Below, in pieces: positions 24,065-36,525 of a stretch of DNA of 64,000 nt. The translations under genes and the position numbers were made by a program. Source of the stretch: Phytoseiulus persimilis (Eukaryota; Arthropoda; Arachnida; Mesostigmata; Phytoseiidae); the NCBI GenBank assembly GCA_037576195.1, contig CM075102.1, forward strand, positions 9,424,001 to 9,488,000. The letters are read 5' to 3'. How positions within the stretch are numbered: position 1 is the stretch's first letter; each line of letters opens with the position of its first letter. The notes under the pieces are model-generated. The model saw only the letters and a program-made list of their open reading frames with translations, was not told where the DNA came from and did not search any database.

Positions 24065-27000
24065 CGAACAAAGGGAGGGAATGAAGACCTTCTCAATGAG
24101 CTAGTTTTCTCCGTTCAGAGGACGTCTATCATCACGGTGTATCTTTTCCATTGACATTTTCCCCGTTTTTATTTCGCCCTCACAGTTGCTCCTCAAAGAA
24201 AATCGATGGGGCGCCCACCTTGGTGGGGAAAGAGAGGTAGATCGTTTCCAAAAACCTGAAACGGAGACTGGACAACAACGAGCCTAGGATCTTCCTGAAA
24301 TCACGGGTTCGGGAGCGACACTTTTGTGCTCGGTTTAGCCTGCCGACACTGTGAATAAAGAGCTAGTACACCGTCCTCGGACTCATGCTCCGAATGCGTC
24401 TTCACATGTCTTCCGCGAGCGTTAGCTGGTGGTGCGGATTACTCCTTCCGGCCGTCCGCAAAGGGCTTCTCTGACCCCGGGCGAGGACTTTGGGTCTCGA
24501 AAGTTGATGAGTTTCCGTATTCTGAGGCCTGTGAGACCAAGTCCAATTCTCGTCGGGAGATCAGAAACCATTGAAACCATTCTCGGACTCGGGGCGTCAG
24601 CGGTAGGACTCGAAGCCAACGATCGCGTTCCTGATTCCCGTTCGGGACTGTTGCACTTTGAGCCAATGGTGGCACAGGTGAACTTGCACGAGCGGCCCAG
24701 GCGGTGGGTCCACTCGACCATCCATCCAACGGGTCTTTCTCCCCTTTGTTGATCGAACTCCTCACGAGAATTCGAGCGAGTTTGAAACAGTTCCCCTTTT
24801 CGGGGATCGATGTCGCTCGAAAGTGGCGTCATTAATCAACTCCACAAAGCTGATTACCATCGGAGACGGAATCGGAACACGGCGTCCCTTGGCGCCCGCC
24901 GTAATGATCTGTGATCCGAACAAATCTCATAAAGAAAATAAGTCGTGATTCGCCGCTGGCAATCCTTGATTAGAATTCCAGCTCGATATTCGATAGTTGT
25001 GCGCTCTTCCATCCTCCGGCACCTTCCGATGTTGCGTTGGGTGACAAATCACTCCTCTAATTCTTCGGAGACCTTCCAGTGCTCCTGTGCGCTCACGTGA
25101 TGTCTTTATCTTTCCAGACAGAAGTTGGACACTGGCGGAAATCGTTCAGACCGCTCTCAGAATTTTGATGGAGCGTTTATGAGGATCGTTGGATTTGTGC
25201 GATTCGTATTAGCGGCCAGAAGCAACAGGAGATAATGCGCGATTGACAATAGAACGGAAAAAATTGCTTTCGTCCTCTCCCTTGACGCCACTTCACTGTC
25301 ACCGCCCGAGCGATTTGGTGAGCAATTAAGTGAAGTCACCAAAGGCAAATTGATCACGCGAGTAATTTCCTGTTCGACGAATCGGGAGCATCCCCGCAAC
25401 TGATTTCCAGAGATAGACAAGGATACGAGAGAGAAAATCGCGCGAACATCACAAAAGAGGAACGTCCCCGACGAACTGGTGCTCATGCACCAGTCTCCTA
25501 AAGTGAGATCACGTCCTGTGGTGATGTTTTTCAAGCAGTTGAATGGGGTCGCATGTCGATGACTCGGCAAACCGGTCATGTTCACCGGAAATGAAGATCC
25601 GTTCTCGTAAATGTCGAGAATTACATGAGTCGTTGAGGAAACTGTACGATACGAGTTGAGATGGAGAGGAAACGATGCCCCTCTGGTGCAACCGATATCT
25701 ACCGAATCGTTCTCAATGAGGTTAGACTCGAAGACACGAGTTTCGACCAAGCAGGACCAGGGTTTCGTAAGCCGTATGTGGATACTTCATCTGCTTTCCG
25801 TCATTTGGCGACGTAAAGTCACTGAGACCGTGTGCAGGTCGTTAGGGTGATGGCTGTAGGCTGAGCCACGATCATGGTTGCCCTTATTTCGTCTCTCACC
25901 CTCTTCCAAGACGCCCCAATAGCGCGCGGATCCAGCTTGAAAGACTCGTGAGAAAGTTACTCTCGACCAATCATCATAGCAACGCACTGAATCGATGATT
26001 CAAAGATCATACCTCCATCAAGTCGTTCACCATCCAAGAATGTTCGGCTGGTACAGGGTGGATACGTTGGCTAAAAACGAGTTTTCCGATGATTAGCTCC
26101 AAAAAGAGCCCTCTCCCTACAGGCAGGATCCTCTCAATCGGCCCCCTCAGTGAGTCACGGGGGTTTTTGCGGAGGAACCGAAATTAGGCTGAGGGGGGCG
26201 AAAAGTGCGAAATTGTTTCGAGTCCTGGAGGGCTATCGGAGGGCGATGAAAGACGGATCGAACTCATCCTGGGAAGCACAGATTTGTTGAGAATTGACGC
26301 TTCACGAGTCAGTTGAAATTGGGAGCGAGAAAATGTTGGAAGTTGACTTCGACATGCTCTCAAATCACCAATTCTCAACAACGAATTCGAGAAACGGAGA
26401 AGACAAAGATGCGTTTTTTTTCAAAGCTGTCGAGCGAAGGAAATACAGGAACATAAATTATCCACAAGCGGCTGAGTCATGGCGAAAAGAAAGACAACAA
26501 CGTACGGTGGCTCGAATCGGTTGTCAGCTAACTGCTATCACCGTGTATATCGATAGTCTTAGGTCTGTTCAACAAGGAGTCTTGCCGGCGAGCTATTTGC
26601 TGCCGCGCAGAGCATGGCGAGAACCCACGGCACCTCCAGAGTTAGGCAGAAAAACTTTGAACCGAGGCGTGGATCTCGACAAGTTGTCGGGAACTGACAT
26701 TCGGAAATGTCAATCAGCACGAAATCTTCGATATTGTTTTCCCAGCCTGCATTGTAAGCGGCGACCAAGGAGGGCGCTCTTTACAGGATCGATGGGTTTT
26801 GTGCGACGCTGCCTCAAGAGCGTTTCATAATCCCATGGTAAGCTTCCCACTTTCTCGAGAGCAAACCATTGTCTTCTTGGGGCGATGCTTCTTCGGGTTC
26901 ATCTTGTCGAGTCGGAACAGTTCGCGTCGTGTTTCTCGGAACAGAGTAACATTTCGAGCCACGATGCGATGTAATATGTACATTAATCAGCTCCGTCTGA

Positions 27001-28273
27001 TGGGACAAACACTGTATTTTCTCCTGCCATTTGTTGAGATTTCGATTCATTTTGCTCATGAACAAGATGGAGAGAAGCGTTCCCTCGAACTCCTCCAACA
27101 ACCATTGGAATCCAACATAGAACAAATAGTTCTTCCACTGATCGTGAGCCGAAGGAGCTGAATGGAAGACGTGGCGAGTGGTCCCTTGGATAACTGTTCC
27201 CATTTCACTTTCCGATCTCGGTCCGCCAGAGCCTTATTTGGCCCAGACGTAGCACGCGATCGACGATGTTTCGTGGTTCCAATATCCGCTGGTCGACGAA
27301 CGGGTAGGCTCGTCAATCATTTTTTCGCTGACGTATCGGAGCCTGGGGCTCGATGCGTGATGCCGACCCGGTGGTCTCAACGTGTGTGCATGTTTGCGTA
27401 CGCGCATGCGAGTGCGATCGTCCGTTTGTTTGTAAATAAACTAATTTATTTAACTCACGGCTCCGAGACTGTTACTTTCTCGTGGGTATCACCCGCTCGC
27501 TTAATTATTATGTAAATACTGACCCTAGACCACCTGTGAGAGACGGACCGTGAGGAAAACCGCAGACGCTATGTTCGCGTTCTGGATTCCGCTCTGCCTC
27601 CCATGGATGGGCCCTGTTTGCATTTCGAGGGAGTTTTTGGGAACAAATCAAACTTCACTGACGTTTTCAGTGGTGATATTCTCATAGCAACTGACTCGAC
27701 TTCACGACCAAGTTTTCTCTCGTCGGACGAGGCTGCGTGCGTTTCCGCTGGGTTTCTGATTTGTTTGTTTGTTCGCGTGTGAAGTTCTTCGAACACTGAG
27801 TATCGTGTGCGCCCAAGTGTTTCAGCGGTCGGGCTCTCACCTTTAACCCGAATAGATTGGGTTGTCGCTGTCAGTGCTCGGATTCCGGTTCGAAATGGAA
27901 ACGTCAAAGAAGAAATTTCCTATTACGACCGATAGCAACAAGTTATGATCTATGGGCGCTCTTCGGTTCCACAGACGCGCCTCACTCGCCGGCGTCCCGT
28001 CGGAGCTAATTAGCGAAGCTTGGCTGAAAATCGCCGGAGGAAAATCTCTCATTTAGTAACGGCGCCGTGTGCCACGCGAGAGCTCGCTCATTACCACTTC
28101 AGACTGCTACTGTGGGCGAATCGATCCAAGGTGGAAACTCCTCTTCGTCATGGGGGGAAATTTCGGGTCGAAGACACCCCACGTCGAGGTCGGTTAGAGT
28201 TTTTTTCTCAGCCGATCTCAGTTGTGACGGGAACTCGCACCAGCACCGATGCTGATCACGACGACTGGTACTT
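24065..28273. other. No gene recognised; downstream of the IR gene
   Basis: Frames at 24.4-24.8 kb (both strands), 25.2-25.75 kb (minus) and 26.8-27.2 kb (both strands) were examined for further receptor exons. The 25.2-25.6 kb minus frame has a hydrophobic stretch near its C terminus but no IR or gustatory receptor signature. The 26.8-27.2 kb frames are mutually overlapping. AATAAA-type hexamers occur near 27436 on the plus strand without an assignable gene. Confidence 0.3.
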
Positions 28274-30248
28274 TTAGTCTTGATGTCGTTCTCCCGTGAT
28301 TTGTTGAACCTGCACGCAGATGACTTCGATGAAGAAAACTACGATGATGAGCAGCGAGAAGTATTCTCCGATCAGTTTTAGTTTTCCGAAGCTGTACATT
28401 CCGTCTTCGGATTCACTTGGTTCGAAGCTCAACTGGAATCGAAGGAACTACGATTTAACTGAAATTCTTGAGAACTTGTTGCCGCGAGCGAGTTTGTGAT
28501 CGAGGTTTGGAGCTTGTGAGTCAACTCACACGAAAATGCCGCAAGCTGTCGAGCATAACAGCATCCTCACGATAAGAACGATCTTGCAACGTTTTCTCAT
28601 GATGTAGTGACAGTCCGCTTTCGAAAGCCGCTCCGATCAGAACTTCCAGTTTCGAAACGTGCGGCTGCGAATGCATTAACCATTACACGATGTGAGTTCC
28701 CCCTTGAGGGAGGAAAATTTGAATTTCGCTCTGATTCCAGTCCCGAGGTCTACTAGACACGTTGTCCGCTCGCTGTTCTGCTTGTTTCTATCTATGGAAG
28801 GAGTTCGCTGAACCTCGGAAGGTCTACTCACGTATCTGGGATTGTATTGCACGGATTTGAATGTTTCTCCGAAAGCAAGCGACGAGATTCGGAAGTTCTC
28901 GGGTTCCCAGCCAGCCTTCAACAGATTGTTGCGGTGATGGAGCAACTCGTCTTCGAAGCTAACGGTGAGAAGACGCCGTTGATGCGCCATTTGCATCAGG
29001 CACAGTCTTACCGACTCGATAGTGTATTTGCTCTCCGAATCCATGAGGCCTTGGGTGATCATATTCCTCAGAGCGCTCCACGACAACTTGTGTTGACCGA
29101 TGCAGACTTCTCTACGTCCTGGAAATCCGTGAAATCGACTTCGGGATCGCCCTTGATTCAGGAGTTGCCGATCCCGACAAATAGAGGATTCATTTCCATT
29201 TTTTTTAAGCTGAATCATTCAAGAGACGGAACAGGAAAAAAACACAGACACCCGTGTCCGGCCGAGGTCCTTCCTTTGAATGTAAGTCCACGCCCCGCGG
29301 TCCGTTTCGGGAGGAATTTCATTAGAACAGGAACATTCATCTCGCGGACTGTGTTTTTAGGACCCGTCCAGATTAAAGAATGCGACCCCAGACAAACTTT
29401 CGGTTGGACTCGAGCTTGTGTTCGGTGCGAATGAATGAATTTTCGGGCTACAGCTCTAGTGCTTCGGCGGTTTTTCTCGGGGAAATCGCTTACCCTGTCG
29501 GACAGCTTCCCTTAGCTTTTGGAGGGATGTCTGGCGGCTGATGGAAGTTTCCCCAAGCCTCGATGTGAACTCGGATCTCAATACTGAAGTGACCAGGAGA
29601 CAGGCGAACAGATAGGTGCCAAACACTGCCGGGGCTCGTCTTGCGAAGATTGCCTGGCCTTGGCCGAAAATTGTCCCGATAAGAGCGAAGGCGATACTTC
29701 CGATCGATCTTGATCCAAACGTCCTCTTGCCGCGGAACACCAGCGCCAGCACAACGACGCAGGACATAATGCCGGAGAGTTTACGAGTGAACATGTCGCT
29801 GATCAGGCTGTTCAGCCGCAACAACTTGTTCTCTACGAGTCGGAGCGGAACAGTCTGGGTGAAGTGGTTGATGTAGCAGTCGCCTTCTTGCATCGGCATA
29901 GGTACCGAGCTCAGGTCCGCTTCGTCATCGTAGATCGCCCGACTGATGGCGTTAACTCCTCCGGATACCATGACGTTCTCCACGGTTATATTGTTCCTGT
30001 AACAATAAAATGAATCAGGAGGAACGGACGGAGCCTTCGGATACCCCACTCGAGTTTTCCGTCATATTGGCGGGGTACCTGTCGAAGAACAAGCGTTTCA
30101 ACATTGTCGTCCTCGCGCTATGGAGAGTACTGCTGAAGGTTGAGGCACTGCTCGTTGGGACGCATGCGATCCGAACAATCGAAGACTTCCACTCATTCGT
30201 CGAAATTCCGGGAGTTGTGATCATCAAAACGAATATTAGTCTCTCCAT
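28274..30248 (-). CDS. Divergent ionotropic receptor (IR), five exons
   Basis: This is a predicted chemosensory-type ligand-gated cation channel of the iGluR-related IR family, 417 residues. Exons on the minus strand are 30079-30248, 29494-29996, 28832-29118, 28530-28664 and 28274-28432. All four introns (82, 375, 167 and 97 bases) have GT donors and AG acceptors and keep the reading phase. The ATG at 30248 is followed by a signal peptide-like segment, so there is no amino-terminal domain. Ligand-binding lobe S1 covers about residues 24-125, TM1 about 129-144, the pore loop about 150-172 and TM2 about 180-198. Lobe S2 follows, with a helix containing FESGL in exon 4, then TM3 at about 386-405 and a short tail. 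The canonical glutamate-contacting Arg and Asp/Glu positions are not evident, as is common in divergent IRs. The minor uncertainty is whether a further 5' exon exists. Confidence 0.75.
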
Positions 30249-31125
30249 TTCGCCTTGCAGCTTCTCGCGAGACTCAGACGATGCTATGAAGCGGCGCAGT
30301 TTCCTGCGCTCGACTCGGGGTCAGGTGATGCCCGCTTAGTGCCATTTTCAAATCAGAGTTCCAGCTTTCAAAAGTTTTGCCTCACGCGACGGAGTTCATC
30401 TTCGATTCATTGACTCGAGTAAAATATTCACCAGACTACCGCGATGAGAATCCTGAAACGCACGAAATGAACAGCCGCAGAATCTTGTGTACGTACAGAG
30501 CAGAGTGAAATACCACGCAGGAAGTTCTCGACAGGGACGTTAGAACTTGAGTTTCACCGAAATGACGCATGCGGCCAGTGCTCCGAAGTTCCGGATAAGT
30601 GAAAGTGATCCCACAAACCGCTCCAACCGTTTTTCTCGTTGCTGCACGAGACTCGATCCGATCACTCTCGCCGTCAGACCAAGCCCAGACTTGGTTCGCG
30701 ACGTTCCGAGAAGAACCGTTCGTGTGTGTAGCCGCCAGCAAGAGAAGAACAGTGAGAGGCGAACTGTATGTAACAGAAAAAATGGGAGTCTGAGCGAGGA
30801 AGAGAATTTAAGGCCGAAGAATCCAAAGGATTCATCGCCACCCCCGAACACGAGTTCAGCAACGAACGTGGTCTCCTCGTCACTCTGCAGCATCCGATCT
30901 TTAGGCCGGATAGATTCGAGCCTCGACCAGATAGAGTACACCACGTTCCGAACCGGAATCAACAGGAGAGTTTTTCCCTGGCGTTGGAGCCAGAAGGACA
31001 CGGCGCCCGTCGGCATCAGCATTATTTCAGAAATCGCGACAAGATAAATTTGTGACCATAGTTTTTTGTCCGAGTGGAGGAGGTCGAAATTCGGCCTTCT
31101 TCTTGAATTCTGTCGATCGTCGGCC

Positions 31126-31152
31126 CTCTCTCTCTCTCTATATATATATATA
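31126..31152. repeat. Compound (CT)n(TA)n microsatellite
   Basis: About seven CT units run directly into about seven TA units. The element lies in non-coding DNA about 0.9 kb upstream of the IR gene start. Confidence 0.9.
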
Positions 31153-32140
31153 TCGGTACCTTCAGCTGGGTTCTAGGATGGAAGATTCGATTTCGCGCCT
31201 AGCGGCAATGTTTCCCCATTTCGGTCATGCCGCGGTGGAAACCTATGGCGCGCATCGATTTCAGGGGGTAACGGGTTAAATGTAGGTCGCTGAGAGGCTC
31301 GGAAACGATCGCCAACTTTGCCAAATATTCTCATAGGTGAACGTCTATAATTTGTGTTTCTCGCTGCGATTCTAATTGAGCACTCCGGTGAGTCTGAACT
31401 CAGTGATTCACGAGACCAGGGTGTCTATATGCACCTAAATAGCTTCCTAAAAGTGCTTCTGTACGTCGGGAGAAACCGAAATGCATCCACTGCGTCTGTT
31501 TCTGCATGAATAATCGCGTAGAAATGCGACCAGCCGGCGCTTATTCGTTCAATCCAATAATTGTGGTTGAAAATCGAAGAAAAAAGAGAGAGCAAAAAAG
31601 GTGGCTTTGAAGGAGCCGACGCTCTTCGGATTCTGTCACGGAAACCTACGCTATGATGTCTGTTGTTTCTGCTCAGGCGGGTGAGAGTCAGTGAGCATTT
31701 GCGGGTGAGCGAGTGGCGGAGCTGGCTGTGGGATCCACAGAGCCGAGGTGACCCGAGACAAAGAGATACGCCCAACATATCGAAAAACAATTGTCCAAAT
31801 TATACCGGTAGCGAGCGAGAGGAAAACGAATGAGAACTCAGCGAAGCCTCAGACCAGCCGAACTCTAAACGGCTAATTCGGGCTACCGTGTGACGCGCCG
31901 GCGACCATTAGCAAGCACGCACATACGTTTTATCTTACCTCGTGGCGGCGCTCTGTACGCCTTCCCCGAGGCATGTGAACAATTCTGTATCATTGACACG
32001 AAGAGACGGCTCCCACATTTTTCAAAAACTTCGGAAGGAACTCGCTCGCGAGAACGCGATCCTGCCGACAAAGCCGTCAACTGATCGTTGCCAAGGCAGA
32101 CATTGAACAGAGGTGAAGTACCTCAAACCAGAATGGGAAT

Positions 32141-32207
32141 TAAAAAGAAAATAATCGAATCCTGAACTTGGTAAGCGGCTGTTCTGACCGCTGCGCCAAA
32201 AGTCGCC
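32141..32207 (-). repeat. tRNA-derived fragment or SINE head (candidate)
   Basis: On the minus strand a box A (TGGCGCAGCGG, at 32188-32198) is followed 36 bases later by a box B-like GGATTCGATT and then a T-rich stretch (TTTTCTTTTT) that could end pol III transcription. The cloverleaf does not close well, especially the anticodon arm, so this is not called a tRNA gene. A tRNA pseudogene or a short SINE is more likely. Confidence 0.35.
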
Positions 32208-33525
32208 GTTCACATTCTCGAGCTCTGTTCGCTCGTCAGTTGCTCGCGTCGACGGTCTGGTTGAACGCTGTGTTAATAACCCCCGCAGTTTGCGGTAGCA
32301 AACCTAGTGACAAGTTTCAATCAGCGTCAACTCCCACGCCAACTTCCTCTGCGTCGTTCGCGTTCGTCGCGTCGTAGTCGTTGTTGTTGGCACTGATTTT
32401 CTCTCTACTTCTTCCCCCCCCCGCCCCTTCTGTCTCCGTGAGAGTCTGTGTATCTTTTCGACAGGCACGGCCGACGCGACCGTACTGAACGCTGGTTACG
32501 AGCAAGTAACAAACGGAAACCAGCCTCTTCACGCCGGATGGACTTTATGGTGTACTGAGCAACCCGTCCAAAACCCGTCAGCAAACACAGCAGTGGCAGT
32601 GAAGATTCGTTAGACATCGTTAATTCGAAGAAATCTATTAAAGCAGGAGCGCCAGCGTCAGTAACCCGTCTAGGCCGTTTTCTCTAAGCACAATTCGTCT
32701 TGAAGTTTCCTCCACATGGTATTCCACTGTACGAGGTTTACAGTCTACAGCCGAAGAGGATCCGTACTTTATACCTTCTGAGGAACAACGACGAAAATTT
32801 TTAGACTCACAAAATCCAAACGGTACGCAGAACACCCTCAAATCCCCGTTGCAATGTCGGTCTTGTCGTCGCCCTTGGAGTTCATGCTGCAAAAAAGCTA
32901 CTCATCAATGAGTCTGGCGTGAAACTCGTCACCCGTTCACGTGGGACCTCAAATGATTAACCGAGAGATATGCTTATCGAGCACTGAATGGGCATCAGTG
33001 CGCGGTTGGCTGCATGATAAAAGCTTCCCGAGGTCCTAAGAGGAAGGGAAATCCGGAATCAGACTAAGAAGTCGCCCAAGCCGGCACATGGAACATGGCG
33101 AAGGACTTCCAAGAGAGCCTTGAATGGTTTTTGTCACCGGATCCGTGCCCTCACGTTCTCCAGAGAGTTGCAGCTCGGTGGCGGGTCGGGCACGAGCGAA
33201 AGCAAGCTCGAAATGGGAGTTCGATTACCGCGACGACGGAGTTTCAAATTGAAATCGAAAGTGGTCTCACATTTGTCAAAGTTCAGAACTGAAGGAATTT
33301 CCACGAAGAGCCGCCCTTGGTTCGATTACGGAACGGAGTTATGCGAGACATCGAGGGCGAAACCGGGAAATGGCGCGAGTCATGCATTAATTGAAGTTGG
33401 ATCACTGGAGATATGTGAGCAAACGAGCGAGGGAACGCGCTACTGAGTGAAAGTGAGTCAGGTGTGTTCGATACAAACACTCTTAACTTCATTAGGAATC
33501 TACCCGTCTTGGCCAGGAGAGCAAT

Positions 33526-33623
33526 TTATTTAATGCACCCTTCAAAGCACTCGGTAGCCACCCCGTCCAGACGGTAGTGGGACAGCACCTCGCAGACTCG
33601 CCAACCGGAAAAACGTCTCGGGG
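33526..33623 (-). CDS. Candidate 3' terminal exon, unrecognised protein
   Basis: After an acceptor-like GCTTTCAG (minus strand, ending at 33624) an open frame runs 32 codons to a TAA at 33526-33528. The stop codon overlaps an AATAAA hexamer. The peptide has a regular Cys/His/aromatic composition (for example CEVLSHYRLDGVATECFEGC) that looks like real protein rather than shadow. The upstream exon was not found, the polypyrimidine tract is weak, and the family is unknown. Its position next to the retroelement cluster means it could itself be a decayed fragment. Confidence 0.25.
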
Positions 33624-34396
33624 CTGAAAGCCTGAGACGCGCGGGACGGGTGCCGGTCGGCGAGCCAGGTTTGCGTAGCCAGTTAGCCGGCAACCATTAA
33701 TATTTGTCAGATTCTATTCAAGCAAACCCGGCCTTACAGGTTAGCCGTTGTTGTTGACGTTGTTCTAATAACTGAAGTCTAACTAAAAACTGAAATTGCA
33801 CTTAATGAATGTTGCATAGCGGACCGGAGAGCCCTGAATGCACGATTCTCGCCGTTTAGCACCCGAGCCAGCCAGGTCCAAGAGTGGACGGGGTCGTCAA
33901 ACGTGCCGTTTTGTCCCCGTAAAAACAGGTAGCTCCGTCTCTCACTCTCTCTGGTTACGTCCTATTCGGTCAAACAAAAACAGGTACCGAAGATGAAAAA
34001 TGACGTGCGATAATGGGACAATAATGGTCGGCGGCAACAACGGATTCTTCGATCCGTTGTTCAAGACCTTGCTGTTTTTTCTTCTGGACGTTCTCTCCTC
34101 GGTGCCCATCTCTCTCACTCACTTCTCGGACCGTCTTGCCAGACTACATCCTGGACAAGCTCTCTAGGGCCGGCGTTATCGCATAGCGGTGAGCGGAACG
34201 TTTACAATAGCCCTGGGTGGCGATTTCGTCGAGTTCATCAGCTCGCATATCAAACTTCTCCCCTGAAAAAGCTTCACCAGCGCGCGCACGCTCTCTCTCT
34301 CTCCCAAGTCTTTTGTGGTCTCAGCGGTCCGGCCTGCGAGAAAAAATAAACTCTTTTTGAAAGTGGATACGACTCATCCGGGTTCCGCTTCTTCTT

Positions 34397-35081
34397 CTAT
34401 CGGCAGTTTCCCGCGCATCTAACCCTGATGTGCCTCGTGACATAGTTCGAAGACGCGAGAATTTTCCCAGAAGCCACGACATTCAAAATTAGAGAGCTCA
34501 GAGTGGGTGAAGTAGACACTGGAGTTCTCTCAGACTCATCACGAGTCGAGGACTGCAGCCCAGTGGCCGTAGTTGCTCGGGTCGTCGCTACGGGCTCTGG
34601 CGGAAGGTGATTTCCACCGAGGAAACAATGTGAGCAATTCTCATTTCTTAAGCTGGAATTCTCTAATACCGATGACGAGTTCCTCTCGACAACTCGCTCA
34701 CGCAAATCCCGGCTCTGGAGCAAACAACAACAACAACATTCGAAACCTCGTTGCTTGCTTCGGCTTGAGTGGGCAGTTGAACTCGATCCCAGCGGTAACA
34801 GAAAGAGAGAGAGCTCTCCGAAACATTCCGGACGTCACCGCAGAACCGTCTGCCGGTGGATCCTGGCACCACCTAGATGAAACCATCCTGAATCGAGCTA
34901 TCGGGCGATGCCATTGGAGTTTTGCAAGGTTTCGGACGTCTGAGATTGACTTCCAACGCGATTCAAAACGCTCGAAAACCAGAAAATGAATTTGACGAGA
35001 ACGAAGAGAAGAGGCAGAAGTTTTGGAATAGGGCGAAAAGCGAGATGACCCCGGTTCAACGGCAGACTCGCTCTGTTAAGC
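34397..35081 (-). mobile_element. R1-like non-LTR retrotransposon fragment, copy 1
   Basis: The segment 34515-35081 is repeated in the same orientation at 42965-43474, with about 90% visible identity and an extra 57-base block here at about 34838-34895. Read on the minus strand, its translation fits the later part of an APE-type endonuclease domain, with a GN-rich start and the pattern of the C-terminal SDH-type region degraded. The frame is broken and there is no reverse transcriptase part in this copy. Its upper border at 35081 abuts EFR3 pseudogene sequence, suggesting insertion into or deletion against that copy. The type of element is inferred from copy 2, which carries the reverse transcriptase. 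Confidence 0.6.
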
Positions 35082-35872
35082 AGAACGTTGCTGTACATGT
35101 GATACAAAATCTCGGGACCGTATTTATTCATGAGGACCGAATACTGACGCGAGCATTTCTAAACCGATAGACTCGGCAGCGGATCGCCGGTGCAAGGAAC
35201 GAAGCCGAGATGCTCTAGTTTTAGCAAGTTGTCATGGCGATCGAGAAGTGTCTGAAGGATCTTCTGGACAATGATTCGGACGTTCGGGTCGGGGGCCAAC
35301 GACATCCTCAGAATCGATTGTAGGAAACCAAGGGGCAGGGCTTGATTCGAATTGACCGTCGAATATTTTGTGGCTACGGTTAGCAGCGTTGAATCTGAAG
35401 TTTCTGAAGTTCACCTTCGGTGGAACTGACCATTTCTCTTCCGGATGTATGGGGGATCTTAGAGAGTATGAACAACATGATTTCGGTTTTTTGATAGTCT
35501 GGCAAGTTGTTCGCGAACTAGCCAAGAGTTCCAATAACAGCCTCTTGGAAGCTTGATTCTTCATCCTCTTTGTCGAGTTGAATTGATCTGGATCTGGATT
35601 GATCTGGAAGACAACGAGTTCTCGGAATCAGGAGATATAGATGATTGATGAATGTCACGAATGAGTGAATGATCGAAGGCTTCCGTTCGGAGGGGCTGAC
35701 GATATCTTACCTTTTGAGGTGATTGAGTAGAGAGTGGAAAATGTCAAGCACCGAAGGACCGACGCTTTCTGACGCCGCGATGTTCACAATGTGGTAGAGC
35801 ACCTTCACAATACCCGTTCGCTCCAGATGAAAAGTTCGACTCTGAGAGGAGTACTTGTCAGCCATGCGCAAC
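35082..35872 (-). pseudogene. EFR3: EFR3 (rolling blackout) pseudogene fragment, minus strand
   Basis: EFR3 is a palmitoylated plasma-membrane scaffold that anchors phosphatidylinositol 4-kinase III alpha. Two exons of a middle part of the family are readable. Exon 35711-35872 is intact with acceptor TTTGCAG and donor AG/GTAAGA, and matches the helical repeat containing GPSVLDIFHSLLNHLK. A second exon from about 35593 carries the NLPDYQKTEIM and LLDRHDN motifs and the CSRQ segment. It is broken by TAG at 35518-35520, a frameshift near 35385-35392 and TAG at 35159-35161. The intron of about 118 bases is retained, so it is a genomic duplicate and not a retrocopy. It ends where the R1-like fragment begins. 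Confidence 0.75.
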
Positions 35873-36525
35873 CTGCAAAGAAAACTCATCTCAACTCGTC
35901 GTCTGTGAATCAATAGTTCACTGTGATCAATAGAAGCTCGAAGTTCGAAAGCGTCGGATCGAGATGAAGTGATCATTGGAGTGCTAGGTGGGCAGCGTTC
36001 CCACGAGTGGGGGTGTTGGAATATTCTAGATCGCCGTGATACACGTTGCCGTTTAAGTGCGCAGGCGCCGAGTTCTCAATGAGCACTGCCACAGTTTGCT
36101 GCGGTTGAACTTCGTCGTTCCAATCCAAGCGAGGCGTCTCGTAACTCTTCTCAGCAGTTCCAGTGTACGTGGCATTGTATTTCGACGCCAGTAACCCACA
36201 CGAAGCGTAAACTCTCCACAGAATGTGAGAGCTGTTCCCGAGAGCGATTATGTTTGAGCAAAACGACGGGAAAAACAATCGGTCGGAGAATTCCTTCGGG
36301 CGAAATTTTCAAGCTGGGAGCCTTCCGTTGCTGAAAACGCTCGAAATAACGCACACTCTGATGATTCCTAGTGCTGGATGTAGTCTGTAGAGATCGGGAA
36401 TCGGGACACAAGGACACAACTTGAGCGAGCACGAAATCCCCGTGATATGGCCTCGAGCCAGAACCAGGCCCATTATGGCAATGCCCTAACAAGCTCAGGA
36501 TCATGTAAGATATGGATATGCACAG
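35873..36525. other. Unassigned, between EFR3 fragments
   Basis: A minus frame at 35.97-36.28 kb has a protein-like composition and lies where further upstream EFR3 exons would be expected. It does not match the family pattern I know for that part. Neither strand gave another EFR3 exon. Confidence 0.3.

Larger units (their letters stand above)
30249..34396. other. Unassigned region upstream of the IR gene
   Basis: A long minus frame at 30.54-31.09 kb looks partly protein-like but matches nothing I know. It could be a lost exon or chance. A plus-strand frame at about 32641-32912 contains a plausible globular stretch around EEDPYFIPSEEQRRKF but has no ATG and no recognised family. Microsatellites, a tRNA-like fragment and a candidate terminal exon in this stretch are listed separately. 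A short CT run lies near 34290-34306. Confidence 0.3.

Noticed and set aside
25157-25750. Minus frame with a hydrophobic C-terminal run as a second receptor gene
   Set aside because: There is one hydrophobic stretch only, no IR pore or gustatory TYhhhhhQF-type signature, a non-ATG start, and no splice phase match.
30540-31090. Long minus frame as a possible further IR exon
   Set aside because: It does not align with any IR domain. The gene at 30248-28274 is already complete from signal peptide to TM3, and no donor in matching phase was found.
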